A DNA stretch of 18,081 nucleotides from contig JAFDFW010000050.1 of the NCBI GenBank assembly GCA_019309605.1, forward strand, positions 1 to 18,081. Reading direction: 5' to 3'. Position 1 is the first letter of the stretch. Every line of letters begins with the position of its first letter. This DNA is from Deltaproteobacteria bacterium (GTDB lineage Bacteria > Myxococcota_A > Polyangia > Polyangiales > Houyiibacteriaceae). Below, piece after piece: positions 6,965 to 15,341 of the stretch. The position numbers and the translations under genes are program-made. Under the pieces are notes generated by a model that saw nothing but the letters and a program-made list of their open reading frames with translations, was not told the DNA's origin and did not search any database.

Positions 6965-9900
6965 TCGGCGTCACCCCACGCACCGCCTCCCGGCGTTTCG
7001 ACTCGCAAGACGTCGCCAGGCGACACCTCGACCGAGACGCGATGAGCGAGCGGCTTGTCGTTCAGAAGGTTCATTCCCGGAGCACCTGGACCGCCGCCGC
7101 GCATACCATAGGGCGGGACGACGCGCCGCTCGGACAGCACCGAAACTCTCATCGCGGCGAGGAACTCGAGCTCCCGAATCAGTCCGTCACCCCCGGCGCG
7201 GGCCCCCTTGCCGCCTGATCCACGCCGGAGCTCGAACCGACGAATTCGTATCGGAAAGCGGGTTTCGAGCACTTCCGGGTCTGTGCACTTGGAGTTGGTC
7301 ATGTGGGTGTGCACGCCGGAGGCACCAGGACGCCGCTCGGTGGCGCCAGCGCCTCCCCCGAGCGTCTCATAGTATGCGAAGCTATCGTCTCCAAACGTGA
7401 TGTTGTTCATCGTCCCTTGGCTAGCGGCGGCGAGGCCGAGCGCGCCGAACAGGACGTCCACGATCCGCTGCGAGGTCTCCACGTTGCCCGCGGCGACCGC
7501 GCGGTCGGGTTCGGGGCAAAGAAGCGATCCCTCTGGGATTAGGACCGTGACGGGTCGCATGCAGCCGCTGTTGAGCGGGATCGGTTTGCCGATCAGTACG
7601 CGCATAACGTAAAGGATCGCGGCCATGGTGACGGCGCGTGGTGCGTTGAGGTTGTTGGCCAGCGCTTGGTCCGTCCCTTCGAAATCGATCTCCATTGCGT
7701 CGCCACGGACGCTCACGCGAACTGCAATGCGCGCACCGTCATCGAGCCGGTCTTCAAACCTGTGCTCACCATCCTCGAGGTTCTCGATCGCGCGCGCGGT
7801 CAACTCGGCCGCGTTGTCCTGGATATGCTGCATGTACGCGGAGACAACGTCGATTCCGTATCGCGCGAGAAGCTCGTCGAGCAGCTGCAGCCCTTTTTCG
7901 TTGGCGGCGATTTGCGCTTGAATGTCGGCCACATTTTCGTCGGGGTTACGCGCCGGGTACGGGCCGCCGGTCAGCACATCGCGGAGCTGGGTCTCACGGA
8001 AGGCTCCATCCGCGACGATCTCGAGACTCCGCAGCACAACTCCCTCTTCGTCGAGGGTGGTCGAAAATGGTGGCATCGATCCGGGCGTCAGCCCCCCAAC
8101 ATCGGCGTGGTGCCCGCGCGATGCGACGACAAAGCGGAGCGCCCCCACGCTGTCGTGCACCGGCGTGACGACGGTGATGTCGGGAAGGTGAGAACCGCCT
8201 GCCGCGGGGTCGTTGGTGACGAAGACCTGGCCGGCCGTCGTGGTCGGGTGTGCGGTGAGGACGGCGCGCACCGATTCGCCCATGGCGCCGAGATGTACCG
8301 GAATGTGCGGCGCGTTGGCGACGAGGCCTCCCTCCGCGTCGAACACCGCGCACGAGAAGTCGAGGCGGTCACGAATGTTGGTGCTCATTGCCGTGCGCTG
8401 AAGCACCACGCCCATCTGCTCTGCGATCGACTTGAACTGGTTGTTGAATACCTCGAGGAGCACGGGGTCCACGCGCGTGTCAGCAGCCTCGCGTTCGGCG
8501 CTGGTTTCGGTGTCACGGAGGACCAGGTAGTCCCGCTCGTCTCGAAAGGCGACGAAGCCTGCATCGACTACGACCGTCCCGGTGGCGTCCAGCACCAACG
8601 CAGGCCCGTAGATATCCTCGCCGATCGGGAAGTTCTCACGGTGGTAGACCGGCGCTTCGGCTAGCGCCCCAGCCGACCAAAGCATCGCGGTGCGTTCGGG
8701 ATCGCCGGAACCAGGCTCCGCGCAGGGGAGTTCCGGTCTTGCGCCACTCAGTTCGACGCTGACCCGCAGCGTGGCGGCCTCGACGGGGTGCTCGGGCCGA
8801 ACATACCCGAACTCGACCGCAAGCGCGGTTTCCGTGCCCCGGTAACGAAGAGCGATTTGTCGCCGAACGTTCCACCGGGCGGCCGAGCCGGAGTCCACCT
8901 CGAGCGTCGTACGCCCGGATGCCTCGAGTTCCGCAAACGCGCTTTGCCATCGTTCGGGCAGCGGGTCTTCCAGGCGCGCGCGTCCTGCGTCCCGTTCGCC
9001 GTGCCACTCGAAGTTTGCGACACCCATCCCGAACGCCGACAACGCCCCAGCATATGGATGGAACACCAAGCGTCGAATCCCCAGCCGACGTGCGATGAGG
9101 CAGGCGTATTGTCCGCCAGCGCCACCGAACACGACCATGCCGTGCGTGCGCACGTCGTGACCACGGCCGACCGATACTTTCTGAATCGCGGCCGCCATGT
9201 TCTCCACGGCGACGCGCAGGAAGCCATGTGCAACATCGGTGGATGTTCGCTCGACCCCCAGCGCTCGCAGAGATGCAGCGATCTCGTCCAGCTTCTTCCG
9301 CGGCTTCTCATGGTCGAGCGCGAAAGGAAATCGGTCCGCCGTGATGCGCCCAAGACAAAGGGAGACGTCGCTCAACGTGAGATCGTGCCCGCCTGGCTTT
9401 CCGTAGCAAAGCGGCCCGGGGTCCGCGCCCGCGCTCTGAGGGCCGACCGTCATGCGATTTCCTTCGAGTTTGCAGATCGAGCCGCCTCCAGCGGCGACGG
9501 TGTGGAGCTCGATCATCGGCGCGCGGATCCGAACGCCGCTGATCTGGCTTTCGAATACCCGCGACACCTCGCCCGCGTAGCGCGACACATCGGTGGAGGT
9601 TCCGCCCATGTCGAAGCCGATCACCTCAGAGAGCCCGAGCTCGTCCGCGACCGCGCCCGTGCCCACCACGCCCGCGGCCGGGCCGGACAGCACCGCGTTG
9701 CGTCCGATGAAGCCGGACGCGTCGACCAGTCCGCCGTTGCTTTGCATCATTCGCAGACGGCCAGGACCGAGTTCCTTTTCGAGCTCCGCCAGGTAGTGCG
9801 TGAGCAGCGGCGTGAGGTACGCATTGGCGGCAGTGGTGTCCGTGCGGCCGAGTAGCCCGAGCTCGTTCGAAATCTGGCTGGAGACGGAGACGTGCGCGAA

Positions 9901-10458
9901 TCCGATCTCCTTTGCGATTGCCGCCACACGATGCTCGAGCGCGCCATCGCGATAGGCATGGATCAACGCGACAGCGACCGATTCGGCGCCGCGGAGTCGT
10001 GCTTCCTCGAGCGACCGGCGGAGCGCCTCCGAATCGAGGGAGTGAAGGAGTGACCCGTCGGCCGTCATCCGAGCGCCAACCTCGATGACCTCGTCGGGAA
10101 GCGGCTCGGGTTTCTCGATCTCGAGCGCGAACAGCTCCGGCCGCGTCTGGTCGCCGATTCTGATCAGGTCCCCGAGTCCTTTGTCTGCCACGAGAACACA
10201 CCGGCAGCCGCCCCGCTCGAGCAGCGCGTTGGTCGCCAGAGTTGTCCCCATTCGGACCTCGCTCGGCGGGATCGGGTCGCCCGCGCCGAGCCCCAGGAGC
10301 GCGCGGATGCCCTCTAGCGGCGCCTGATCCGATGAGAGCACCTTGGTGACCCGGAGGGCCCCCGTGTCCCTGTCGCGGTGGATGCAGTCCGTGAACGTCC
10401 CTCCACGATCGATCCAGAACTGGTGCCTGGGGGCTGGCTGTGGCATCGAGCTTTGCAT
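6961..10458 (-). CDS. Fused hydantoinase A/B protein, probable ATP-dependent 5-oxoprolinase
   Basis: The 1165-residue product combines the HyuA and HyuB subunits in one chain, as in 5-oxoprolinase, which opens 5-oxo-L-proline to glutamate using ATP. Residues 15-24 carry the ATPase-fold motif [22 protein letters not shown] sequence (70-80) and [16 protein letters not shown] (281-296) complete the HyuA part, and the HyuB part begins near 662 ([20 protein letters not shown]) and runs to the end, including the C-terminal [15 protein letters not shown] and GGGAWGD. Compared with my memory of the family, the section before [12 protein letters not shown] (about 550) looks shortened by roughly 15-20 residues. 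Substrate could be another cyclic amide or hydantoin. ATG 10458 is preferred over ATG 10446 because GAGG lies about 11 bases ahead of it. DUF2062 follows with an ATGA overlap. Confidence 0.88.
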   Translation of the reverse strand: MQSSMPQPAPRHQFWIDRGGTFTDCIHRDRDTGALRVTKVLSSDQAPLEGIRALLGLGAGDPIPPSEVRMGTTLATNALLERGGCRCVLVADKGLGDLIRIGDQTRPELFALEIEKPEPLPDEVIEVGARMTADGSLLHSLDSEALRRSLEEARLRGAESVAVALIHAYRDGALEHRVAAIAKEIGFAHVSVSSQISNELGLLGRTDTTAANAYLTPLLTHYLAELEKELGPGRLRMMQSNGGLVDASGFIGRNAVLSGPAAGVVGTGAVADELGLSEVIGFDMGGTSTDVSRYAGEVSRVFESQISGVRIRAPMIELHTVAAGGGSICKLEGNRMTVGPQSAGADPGPLCYGKPGGHDLTLSDVSLCLGRITADRFPFALDHEKPRKKLDEIAASLRALGVERTSTDVAHGFLRVAVENMAAAIQKVSVGRGHDVRTHGMVVFGGAGGQYACLIARRLGIRRLVFHPYAGALSAFGMGVANFEWHGERDAGRARLEDPLPERWQSAFAELEASGRTTLEVDSGSAARWNVRRQIALRYRGTETALAVEFGYVRPEHPVEAATLRVSVELSGARPELPCAEPGSGDPERTAMLWSAGALAEAPVYHRENFPIGEDIYGPALVLDATGTVVVDAGFVAFRDERDYLVLRDTETSAEREAADTRVDPVLLEVFNNQFKSIAEQMGVVLQRTAMSTNIRDRLDFSCAVFDAEGGLVANAPHIPVHLGAMGESVRAVLTAHPTTTAGQVFVTNDPAAGGSHLPDITVVTPVHDSVGALRFVVASRGHHADVGGLTPGSMPPFSTTLDEEGVVLRSLEIVADGAFRETQLRDVLTGGPYPARNPDENVADIQAQIAANEKGLQLLDELLARYGIDVVSAYMQHIQDNAAELTARAIENLEDGEHRFEDRLDDGARIAVRVSVRGDAMEIDFEGTDQALANNLNAPRAVTMAAILYVMRVLIGKPIPLNSGCMRPVTVLIPEGSLLCPEPDRAVAAGNVETSQRIVDVLFGALGLAAASQGTMNNITFGDDSFAYYETLGGGAGATERRPGASGVHTHMTNSKCTDPEVLETRFPIRIRRFELRRGSGGKGARAGGDGLIRELEFLAAMRVSVLSERRVVPPYGMRGGGPGAPGMNLLNDKPLAHRVSVEVSPGDVLRVETPGGGAWGDAE

Positions 10459-10465
10459 CGAAGCA

Positions 10466-10478
10466 CGGCCTCAGGCCG
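10466..10478. promoter_or_regulatory. Short palindrome upstream of the 5-oxoprolinase-type gene
   Basis: CGGCCT and AGGCCG flank a single central C, eight bases ahead of the minus-strand ATG at 10458. It could be an operator or chance in GC-rich DNA. The rest of the 186-bp spacer 10459-10644 holds only the promoter candidate described for the next gene. Confidence 0.25.
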
Positions 10479-10587
10479 GGTCAAGAGATGGGGTGCGATC
10501 TGAGGCTGAGCGTGCAGAACTCACCCCAATAGCCTACAAGAACATCACAAATGGACCTTCTGACCCGACTCGGGCGCAATTTTCTGG

Positions 10588-10616
10588 TTTTCAAATGAGT
10601 TTCCTGGACTTATACA
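10588..10616 (+). promoter_or_regulatory. Candidate promoter for the AHSA1-H1-like gene
   Basis: TTTTCA (10588-10593) and TATACA (10611-10616), each four of six to the sigma-70 consensus, are spaced by 17 bases in an unusually AT-rich part of the spacer. Transcription would start near 10622, giving a leader of about 23 bases to the ATG at 10645. Confidence 0.3.
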
Positions 10617-10644
10617 GGCCAGCGAGTCAAGGAACTTGAGGACG

Positions 10645-11973
10645 ATGGACACGGAAGAATTCACTGTCTCCTCCGTGATACCCGCGAGCCCAAACCGTAT
10701 TTATTCCGCGTGGATGGACGAGCGCCATCATTCTGCGTTCACGGGGACGCGGGCTACGGTGGACCCCTGGGTAGGCGGTCGAGTCGTCTCAGACGATGGT
10801 TTCATCGATGCGACCCACGTCTATCTGGTGACGGGGAGCCGGATCGCGATGACCTGGCGCACCCGGGATTTTCCGAAGGGTTCGAACGACTCGCACGTCG
10901 ATATTTCATTCGAGCCGGTGGCCGGCGGCACCAAGGTCGAGGTCACGCACAGCAAGATCCCCCCGGGTCTTGGAAAAGCCTGTGAGAAGCTCTGGAAGAA
11001 GCTCTATCTCGACCCGATGACCAAGTACTTCGGCGAACCGGAGGCGATGCGGATCGCCTATAAGGCGGCCAAGAAGGCAGGGAATCTGCCGCTCTCCGGC
11101 ATCAAGGCGAGTCGGCCCGCGCCCAGGCGCCCCTTCGTTCCTGCTCCTCAACTTCCGGTCGAGGATCTCGAGGAAGACGAAGAGGAAGAGGAGAAGCCCA
11201 AGAAGACCCGCAAGCGGGTCGAGACCAAGACGATCGACCTCCGGGAGCTCGCGCGGGCCCAAGCCGAGGCGCGCAAGGAAGCTGCCCAAAGGAAAGCCGA
11301 GGCGAAGAAGAAGGCCGACGCGGCGCTCCGCCAGGCCGAGGCCGCTCAGAAGAAGGCCGAAGCGAAGAAGAAGGCGGAGCTACTCCGGATCAAAAAAGCG
11401 GAAGCCAAGCGTCAGGCTGCAGAGAAGAAGAAAGCCGATCTCGAGAAGAAGAAGGCTGCTGCCGAGAAGAAGGCTGAAGCCAAGAAGAAGGCCGACGTCC
11501 TGAAGCAGAAGAAGGCCGCGGCGAAGAAGAAAGCTGACGAGATCAAGCGAAAGAAGCTTGCTGTGAAGAAGAAGGCAGCGGCGAAGAAGAAAGCTGCCGC
11601 CAAGAAGAAGCTTGCTGCGAAGAAGAAGGCAGCGGTGAAGAAGAAGACGGCTGCGAAGAAACGGGGCACCCCGAAGAGGCGCGGCGCGGCCCCGAAGAAG
11701 CGCGGGGCAGCGGCGAAGCGCCGGCCGGCTGCAACAAAGAAGAGCGCGGCCCCGAAGAGGCGCGCCAAGGTGACGAAGAAGCGCGCGGCCCCGAAGAAGC
11801 GCGCCAAGGTGACGAAGAAGCGCGCGGCCCCGAAGAAACGGGCAGTGGCGAAGAAGCGCGCGGCCCCGAAGAAACGCAGCAAGGTGACGAAAAAGCGGGC
11901 AGCGCCGAAGAAGCGTGGCAAGGCGCCGGCCAAGAAGGCCAAGAAGGCCAAGCGTCGTTCGTCACGACGCTAG
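10645..11973 (+). CDS. AHSA1/SRPBCC-domain protein fused to an acidic linker and a long histone H1-like lysine-rich tail
   Basis: The 442-residue product has three parts. Residues 1-130 form an AHSA1/SRPBCC-type domain (FTVSSVIPASPNRIYSAWMD, the WVGGRV turn, ISFEPVAGGTKVEVTHS). Residues 173-183 are almost all Asp/Glu. Residues ~195-310 are AEAKKKAD-type repeats, probably coiled coil or extended helix. Residues ~315-442 are Lys/Arg/Ala/Pro repeats (KRAAPKKRAKVTKKRAAPKK) like bacterial histone H1-like proteins. The tail should bind DNA or RNA non-specifically; SRPBCC domains hold hydrophobic ligands or, in the Hsp90 activator Aha1, bind a chaperone. The combination is unusual. I chose ATG 10645 because it follows GAGG and starts the domain; a TTG at 10636 adds three residues. 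Domain calls are confident, the cellular role unknown. Confidence 0.85.
   Translation: MDTEEFTVSSVIPASPNRIYSAWMDERHHSAFTGTRATVDPWVGGRVVSDDGFIDATHVYLVTGSRIAMTWRTRDFPKGSNDSHVDISFEPVAGGTKVEVTHSKIPPGLGKACEKLWKKLYLDPMTKYFGEPEAMRIAYKAAKKAGNLPLSGIKASRPAPRRPFVPAPQLPVEDLEEDEEEEEKPKKTRKRVETKTIDLRELARAQAEARKEAAQRKAEAKKKADAALRQAEAAQKKAEAKKKAELLRIKKAEAKRQAAEKKKADLEKKKAAAEKKAEAKKKADVLKQKKAAAKKKADEIKRKKLAVKKKAAAKKKAAAKKKLAAKKKAAVKKKTAAKKRGTPKRRGAAPKKRGAAAKRRPAATKKSAAPKRRAKVTKKRAAPKKRAKVTKKRAAPKKRAVAKKRAAPKKRSKVTKKRAAPKKRGKAPAKKAKKAKRRSSRR
11731..11917 (+). repeat. In-frame tandem repeats encoding the basic tail
   Basis: A 39-bp unit starting CGCCAAGGTGACGAAGAAGC occurs at 11763-11801 and again at 11802-11840 with a single difference, encoding AKVTKKRAAPKKR twice. 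Shorter copies of the GCGGCCCCGAAGAA core recur before and after (near 11736, 11862 and 11905). The number of units probably varies between strains. Confidence 0.85.
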
Positions 11974-12097
11974 TGTGCGAGAGATTTTTTCTTGCGGTCG
12001 AGCGCGCCCGCAGGAGGGTAGTGAGAGGCACTCATGTGCCTCGCAGCGGAGCGACGAGGACGAAAGCCGACCACGAGGAAAAAGATCCGCACACTAG
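11970..12097. repeat. 128-bp imperfect inverted repeat between convergent genes
   Basis: CTAGTGTGCG (11970-11979) is the exact complement of CGCACACTAG (12088-12097). Inward, the left side continues GAGATTTTTTCTTGCGGTCG and the right side, read on the other strand, GATCTTTTTCCTCGTGGTCG, so about 30 bases at each end are related. The centre holds a small hairpin, GAGGCAC/GTGCCTC around TCAT. Both genes stop inside the terminal repeat, at TAG 11971-11973 and, on the other strand, at 12096-12094. It may be a bidirectional terminator with T-runs after both stops, or a MITE-like insertion that supplied both stop codons. Confidence 0.7.
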
Positions 12098-12621
12098 TCG
12101 AGCGGCGACTCGGATCGTCGCCGCAGGCCATCGAAGAGCGAGTCGAGGGCGCGATGCTCTTCCGCGCGTTCGATGATGCTGATCTCCTCGAGCGGGCCAT
12201 CGCTTGGGCTAGCTGCGAGCCAGAGCTGCATGCTGTCGAGCGCGGGCAACAAACCCATGCTCCGCCCCGGTAAAGTCAGCGCCACCGTCGACACCTTGGC
12301 CTCGGTCAATGCTTCGGCGATGACGGAGCACGCCCTCTGGGCAACCCCGGTGTCGAATGCCGTGCTCGCTCCCAGGCCGACGAGCAGCAGCCCCTCCGAC
12401 TTGAGCTTCGGCGGCGCCGTGACCAGGGCCTTCTCCCCGAAGTGCCCGTCGAGATACCCGGCCATGAGCTTTCTCGACAGAGCACCGGACAGACGCCAGT
12501 CGATGAGCCCGGTTGCGCCGCAGAGCGGGCGTTCGTCGGAAAAGAAAGGCAGGACGATGATTTCGGTTTGGAGTTCGTCCAAGCTTTGTGGCGCTGCGGA
12601 CACGAAGTCGTACGCGATCAC
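12094..12621 (-). CDS. Stand-alone peptidase M17 N-terminal domain protein
   Basis: The 175 residues match the N-terminal alpha/beta domain of leucyl aminopeptidases (M17): TEIIVLPFFSDERPLCGATG, then LSRKLMAGYLDGHFGEK, LLLVGLGASTAFDTGVAQRA and VALTLPG. The metal-binding catalytic domain, with its NTDAEGRL motif, is entirely absent. The protein therefore cannot be a peptidase; in PepA the N-terminal domain contributes to hexamer contacts and DNA binding, so a regulatory or structural role is possible (inference). The start is a GTG (12621-12619) that overlaps the nusB TGA as GTGA, so translation is coupled to nusB. It is the last gene of the rib operon and ends in the inverted repeat shared with the H1-like gene. 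Confidence 0.8.
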   Translation of the reverse strand: MIAYDFVSAAPQSLDELQTEIIVLPFFSDERPLCGATGLIDWRLSGALSRKLMAGYLDGHFGEKALVTAPPKLKSEGLLLVGLGASTAFDTGVAQRACSVIAEALTEAKVSTVALTLPGRSMGLLPALDSMQLWLAASPSDGPLEEISIIERAEEHRALDSLFDGLRRRSESPLD

Positions 12622-13037
12622 GACTTTCCGAGCTCGGTGGCGATACGATCCAAGACCCCGTTGACGAAGGAACCGCTGCCTTCCGATCCGAATCGCTTGG
12701 CGAGCTCGACGGCTTCGTTGAGCGTCACGCGCTTGGGAATGTCGCCCATCTCGCGCAGCTCGACGATGGCGACGCGCAGCACATTGCGATCGACGATCGG
12801 CATTCGTTCGAGACGCCAGTGGTGGCTCGCGGTGCGAATGATCTCGTTGACCTCTTCTTCGTGGTCGGCGTAGGCGCGCACGAGTTGATTCGCGAAGTCC
12901 GCCCCGTCGGACGGCTCGTCGTCACCTGTGAGGTGGCCCCAGTACGACTTGATCGCCTGGGTGCCACTCACGCCCGACACATCCATGAAGTACAGGATGC
13001 GCAGGGCGGCTTCACGACCCTTTCGTCGTGATCCCAT
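12618..13037 (-). CDS. nusB: Transcription antitermination factor NusB
   Basis: This 139-residue helical protein binds boxA RNA with S10 (NusE) and promotes antitermination of rRNA operons. The conserved parts are the basic N-terminus RRKGREAALRILYFMD, the middle EEEVNEIIRTAS and WRLERMPIVDRNVLRVAIVE, and the C-terminal VTLNEAVELAKRFGSEGSGSFVNGVLD. I chose ATG 13037 because AGGAG lies 11 bases ahead; a TTG at 13046 is only a few bases from it. The gene overlaps the 3' end of ribH by 26 bases, and its TGA overlaps the GTG of the M17N gene. The ribH-nusB arrangement is common in proteobacteria. Confidence 0.95.
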   Translation of the reverse strand: MGSRRKGREAALRILYFMDVSGVSGTQAIKSYWGHLTGDDEPSDGADFANQLVRAYADHEEEVNEIIRTASHHWRLERMPIVDRNVLRVAIVELREMGDIPKRVTLNEAVELAKRFGSEGSGSFVNGVLDRIATELGKS

Positions 13038-13518
13038 CGCTCGCAAATCTCCTATCGAGGACTGCCATCTCGATCGCGGTCAACGCGGCGTCACGGCCCT
13101 TGTTGCCGTGGACTCCACCCGCACGATCAAATGCTTGGGTCTCGTCGTCCGTGGTCAGCACGCCGAAGACCACCGGAACGCCGGTGTCCAGGGCGACTCG
13201 CCCCACGCCGAGCGCCGTGCCTTCGCAGACGTAGTCGAAATGCGGTGTGCCTCCACGAATGACCGCTCCGAGCGTGACGACGGCGTCGAATCGTTTGCTC
13301 TGCGCGAGCTGCTGTGCCGCGTACGGGAGTTCCCAAGCCCCGGGAACCTCGACGACGTAGAGCGAATCGTCCGCTACGCCGTGCTCCGAAAAGCATGCCT
13401 TGGCGCCTTCGAGGAGCTTGCTCACCACCGCCTGGTTGAAGCGAGACCAGACGATGGCAAAGCATGCGTCCGCCGGCGCGTCGACCTCGACGAGAGGTTG
13501 GTTGCGGTCCTCGCTCAC
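13012..13518 (-). CDS. ribH: 6,7-dimethyl-8-ribityllumazine synthase
   Basis: RibH condenses 5-amino-6-ribitylaminouracil with 3,4-dihydroxy-2-butanone 4-phosphate, the step before riboflavin synthase. In its 168 residues the family motifs are clear: WSRFNQAVVSKLLEGA, VPGAWELPYAA, GAVIRGGTPHFDYVCE with the active-site His, and FGVLTTDDETQAFDRAGG followed by HGNKGRDAALTAIEM. The start is GTG (13518-13516), overlapping the TGA of ribBX as GTGA. Its 3' end overlaps nusB. Its substrate partner, the butanone phosphate, comes from the RibB half of the preceding gene. Confidence 0.96.
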   Translation of the reverse strand: MSEDRNQPLVEVDAPADACFAIVWSRFNQAVVSKLLEGAKACFSEHGVADDSLYVVEVPGAWELPYAAQQLAQSKRFDAVVTLGAVIRGGTPHFDYVCEGTALGVGRVALDTGVPVVFGVLTTDDETQAFDRAGGVHGNKGRDAALTAIEMAVLDRRFASDGITTKGS

Positions 13519-14672
13519 TCTTCGGCCTTTGGCTGTTCCGGTAGGGCGCTGCTCAGCTCGCCGCCGGGCGAAACCAGGAGCTGATCGACGACGTGGAGTC
13601 CATAGGCGTCGAGGCTCGGCATGCGTCGAGGCCGGTTGGTAAGAAGGCGCAGCCGTTCCACCCCCAGGTCGGACAGCACTTGCGCGCCAAAGCCATACTC
13701 GCGTAGCACGAGACCCGGCTCTTCGGGTGGGCGCGAGATCGGCTCGTCGAGGTAAAAAGCGAGATCGGTTTCCGGATCGGGGTGCCCCGGCAAGAACAGG
13801 ATGATCCCGTTGCCTTCGCGCTCGATTGCCGCAACGCAGTCGGAGATGTGTACACGGTCGCCCATGCGAACTTGAAATGCATCGCCAAGTACGCTGCCGC
13901 GGTGGACGCGAATCAGCGTTGGCTTCGAGGTGATTTCACCCAGGCTCAATGCCATGAACTGTTCCGGGCCGCCGACCTCGACCCGGTACACTGAAGCGGT
14001 CCAGGTGCGTCCTGTCGGCATCTCGATTGGCGTCTGCCGAATCCTCGTGACCAAGTGCTCGTGTGCCAGTCGGTATTGGATCAAGTCGGCGATGGTGAGC
14101 AGAAGTAGCCCGTGCTCCTCGGCGAAGGCGACGAGGTCCGGGTAGCGCGCCATCGTGCCGTCGTCTTTCATGATCTCGCAGATCACGCTCGCTGGCTCCA
14201 AGCCTGCGAGTCGTGAGAGATCAGCGGAGCCCTCCGTGTGACCGGTACGCTGCAGCACGCCTCCGGGCACCGCCTTGAGAGGGAACACGTGGCCGGGGCT
14301 CACCAAGTCGGTGGGCACCGCACCGTCGGCGACTGCGGTGAGGATTGTCTGTGCGCGGTCGCCGGCGCTGATGCCGGTCGTGACGCCCCGGCGAGCCTCG
14401 ATCGAGATCGTGAATGCGGTCGAACGCGAGGAGCGGTTGTCATCGACCATCATCGGCAGGTCGAGTTGACGGATCCGGTCCTCGGTCAGGCTGAGGCAGA
14501 TCAGCCCGCGTGCGTGCCGCGCCATGAAGTTGATCGTCTCAGGCGTCGCCTTTTCAGCGGCCATGCACACGTCGCCTTCGTTTTCGCGGTCCTCGTCGTC
14601 GACCAGGATGACCATTTTTCCGTTTCGGATGTCATCCAACGCCGCGGCGACCCGCTCGATCGCACTCGTCAT
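13515..14672 (-). CDS. ribBX: 3,4-dihydroxy-2-butanone 4-phosphate synthase fused to a degenerate GTP cyclohydrolase II domain (RibBX type)
   Basis: Of 385 residues, the first ~205 are a complete RibB, converting ribulose 5-phosphate to dihydroxybutanone phosphate: [10 protein letters not shown] (25-34), [29 protein letters not shown] and RTGHTEGS (142-149) are present. The second half has the RibA fold but not its active site. The three zinc cysteines of the SECLTGDVFGSxRCDCG motif are missing, replaced by [16 protein letters not shown] (257-272), and the EGRGIGL region reads [10 protein letters not shown] (295-304). GTP cyclohydrolase II activity is therefore not expected. Such RibBX proteins are known in proteobacteria. 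The start ATG has no strong ribosome binding site; its TGA overlaps ribH. A separate RibA is predicted elsewhere in the genome. Confidence 0.92.
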   Translation of the reverse strand: MTSAIERVAAALDDIRNGKMVILVDDEDRENEGDVCMAAEKATPETINFMARHARGLICLSLTEDRIRQLDLPMMVDDNRSSRSTAFTISIEARRGVTTGISAGDRAQTILTAVADGAVPTDLVSPGHVFPLKAVPGGVLQRTGHTEGSADLSRLAGLEPASVICEIMKDDGTMARYPDLVAFAEEHGLLLLTIADLIQYRLAHEHLVTRIRQTPIEMPTGRTWTASVYRVEVGGPEQFMALSLGEITSKPTLIRVHRGSVLGDAFQVRMGDRVHISDCVAAIEREGNGIILFLPGHPDPETDLAFYLDEPISRPPEEPGLVLREYGFGAQVLSDLGVERLRLLTNRPRRMPSLDAYGLHVVDQLLVSPGGELSSALPEQPKAEE

Positions 14673-14732
14673 ATGGCCGCCACCATGACGCGAAAGTCCT
14701 CGCCATTCCAGCGGACTGGGGCAAACAAATCC

Positions 14733-15338
14733 TCAGCCCTCGGGGCCGTCCACGCCTGGCTTACCCATCAGACTTGCGACGTACTTGGCGAGAATGTCGA
14801 CCTCGATGTTGACTCGGGCGCCGTCTGCCATCTCCCCGAACGTCGTCTCGTCGAGCGTATAGGGCACCAGCATGACGTCGAAACGGACGGCTGCGACGGT
14901 GTTCACCGTCAAGCTCACGCCGTTCACAGTGATTGAGCCCTTAGGCGCGAGGAACGGGCCAAGCCTTTTGGGAACATCGAAGCTCGCGCGCACGTAGTCT
15001 CCCTCCGGAGCCCGCTCGACCAGGGTGCCGACGCCATCGATGTGACCGCTGACCAAGTGACCACCTAAACGGTCGCCAAGTGCGAGCGCGCGTTCGAGGT
15101 GAACCCGGTCCCCTTCGCCCAAGTCGCCGAGGTTGGTCTTGTCCAATGTCTCGGGTGATGCGTCGGCGTCGAAGTGTCCTTCCGAGAATGCCTTCACCGT
15201 GAGGCATGTCCCGTTCACGGCGATCGATTCGCCGAGCTCGTATGGGTGAAGCGCACAGGCGATGCGGATCAACAGTCCATCATCGCGTTGCTCGAGATGA
15301 TCAATGGTCCCTAGCTGCTCTATCAGTCCAGTAAACAT
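14733..15338 (-). CDS. ribE: Riboflavin synthase, alpha subunit
   Basis: RibE dismutates two 6,7-dimethyl-8-ribityllumazine molecules to riboflavin. The 201 residues contain the internal duplication of the family: the first barrel starts MFTGLIEQLGTI and carries ESIAVNGTCLTV, the second starts near HLVSGHIDGVG (~94-104) and carries GSITVNGVSLTV, with the short C-terminal helix LAKYVASLM. Family length is about 200-220. AGGA lies about eight bases ahead of the ATG. Only three bases separate it from the ribD stop, and 60 bases from ribBX downstream, so it sits in the middle of the operon. Confidence 0.95.
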   Translation of the reverse strand: MFTGLIEQLGTIDHLEQRDDGLLIRIACALHPYELGESIAVNGTCLTVKAFSEGHFDADASPETLDKTNLGDLGEGDRVHLERALALGDRLGGHLVSGHIDGVGTLVERAPEGDYVRASFDVPKRLGPFLAPKGSITVNGVSLTVNTVAAVRFDVMLVPYTLDETTFGEMADGARVNIEVDILAKYVASLMGKPGVDGPEG

Positions 15339-15341
15339 TTA

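Noticed and set aside
7666..9855. Two long plus-strand open frames across the 5-oxoprolinase-type gene
   Set aside because: They mirror the codon bias of the real minus-strand gene and encode compositionally odd, motif-free sequence.
11412..11951. Minus-strand Phe/Ala-rich frame opposite the H1-like tail
   Set aside because: It is the complement of the lysine/alanine codon repeats (AAG read as CTT/TTC); its hydrophobic look is an artefact.
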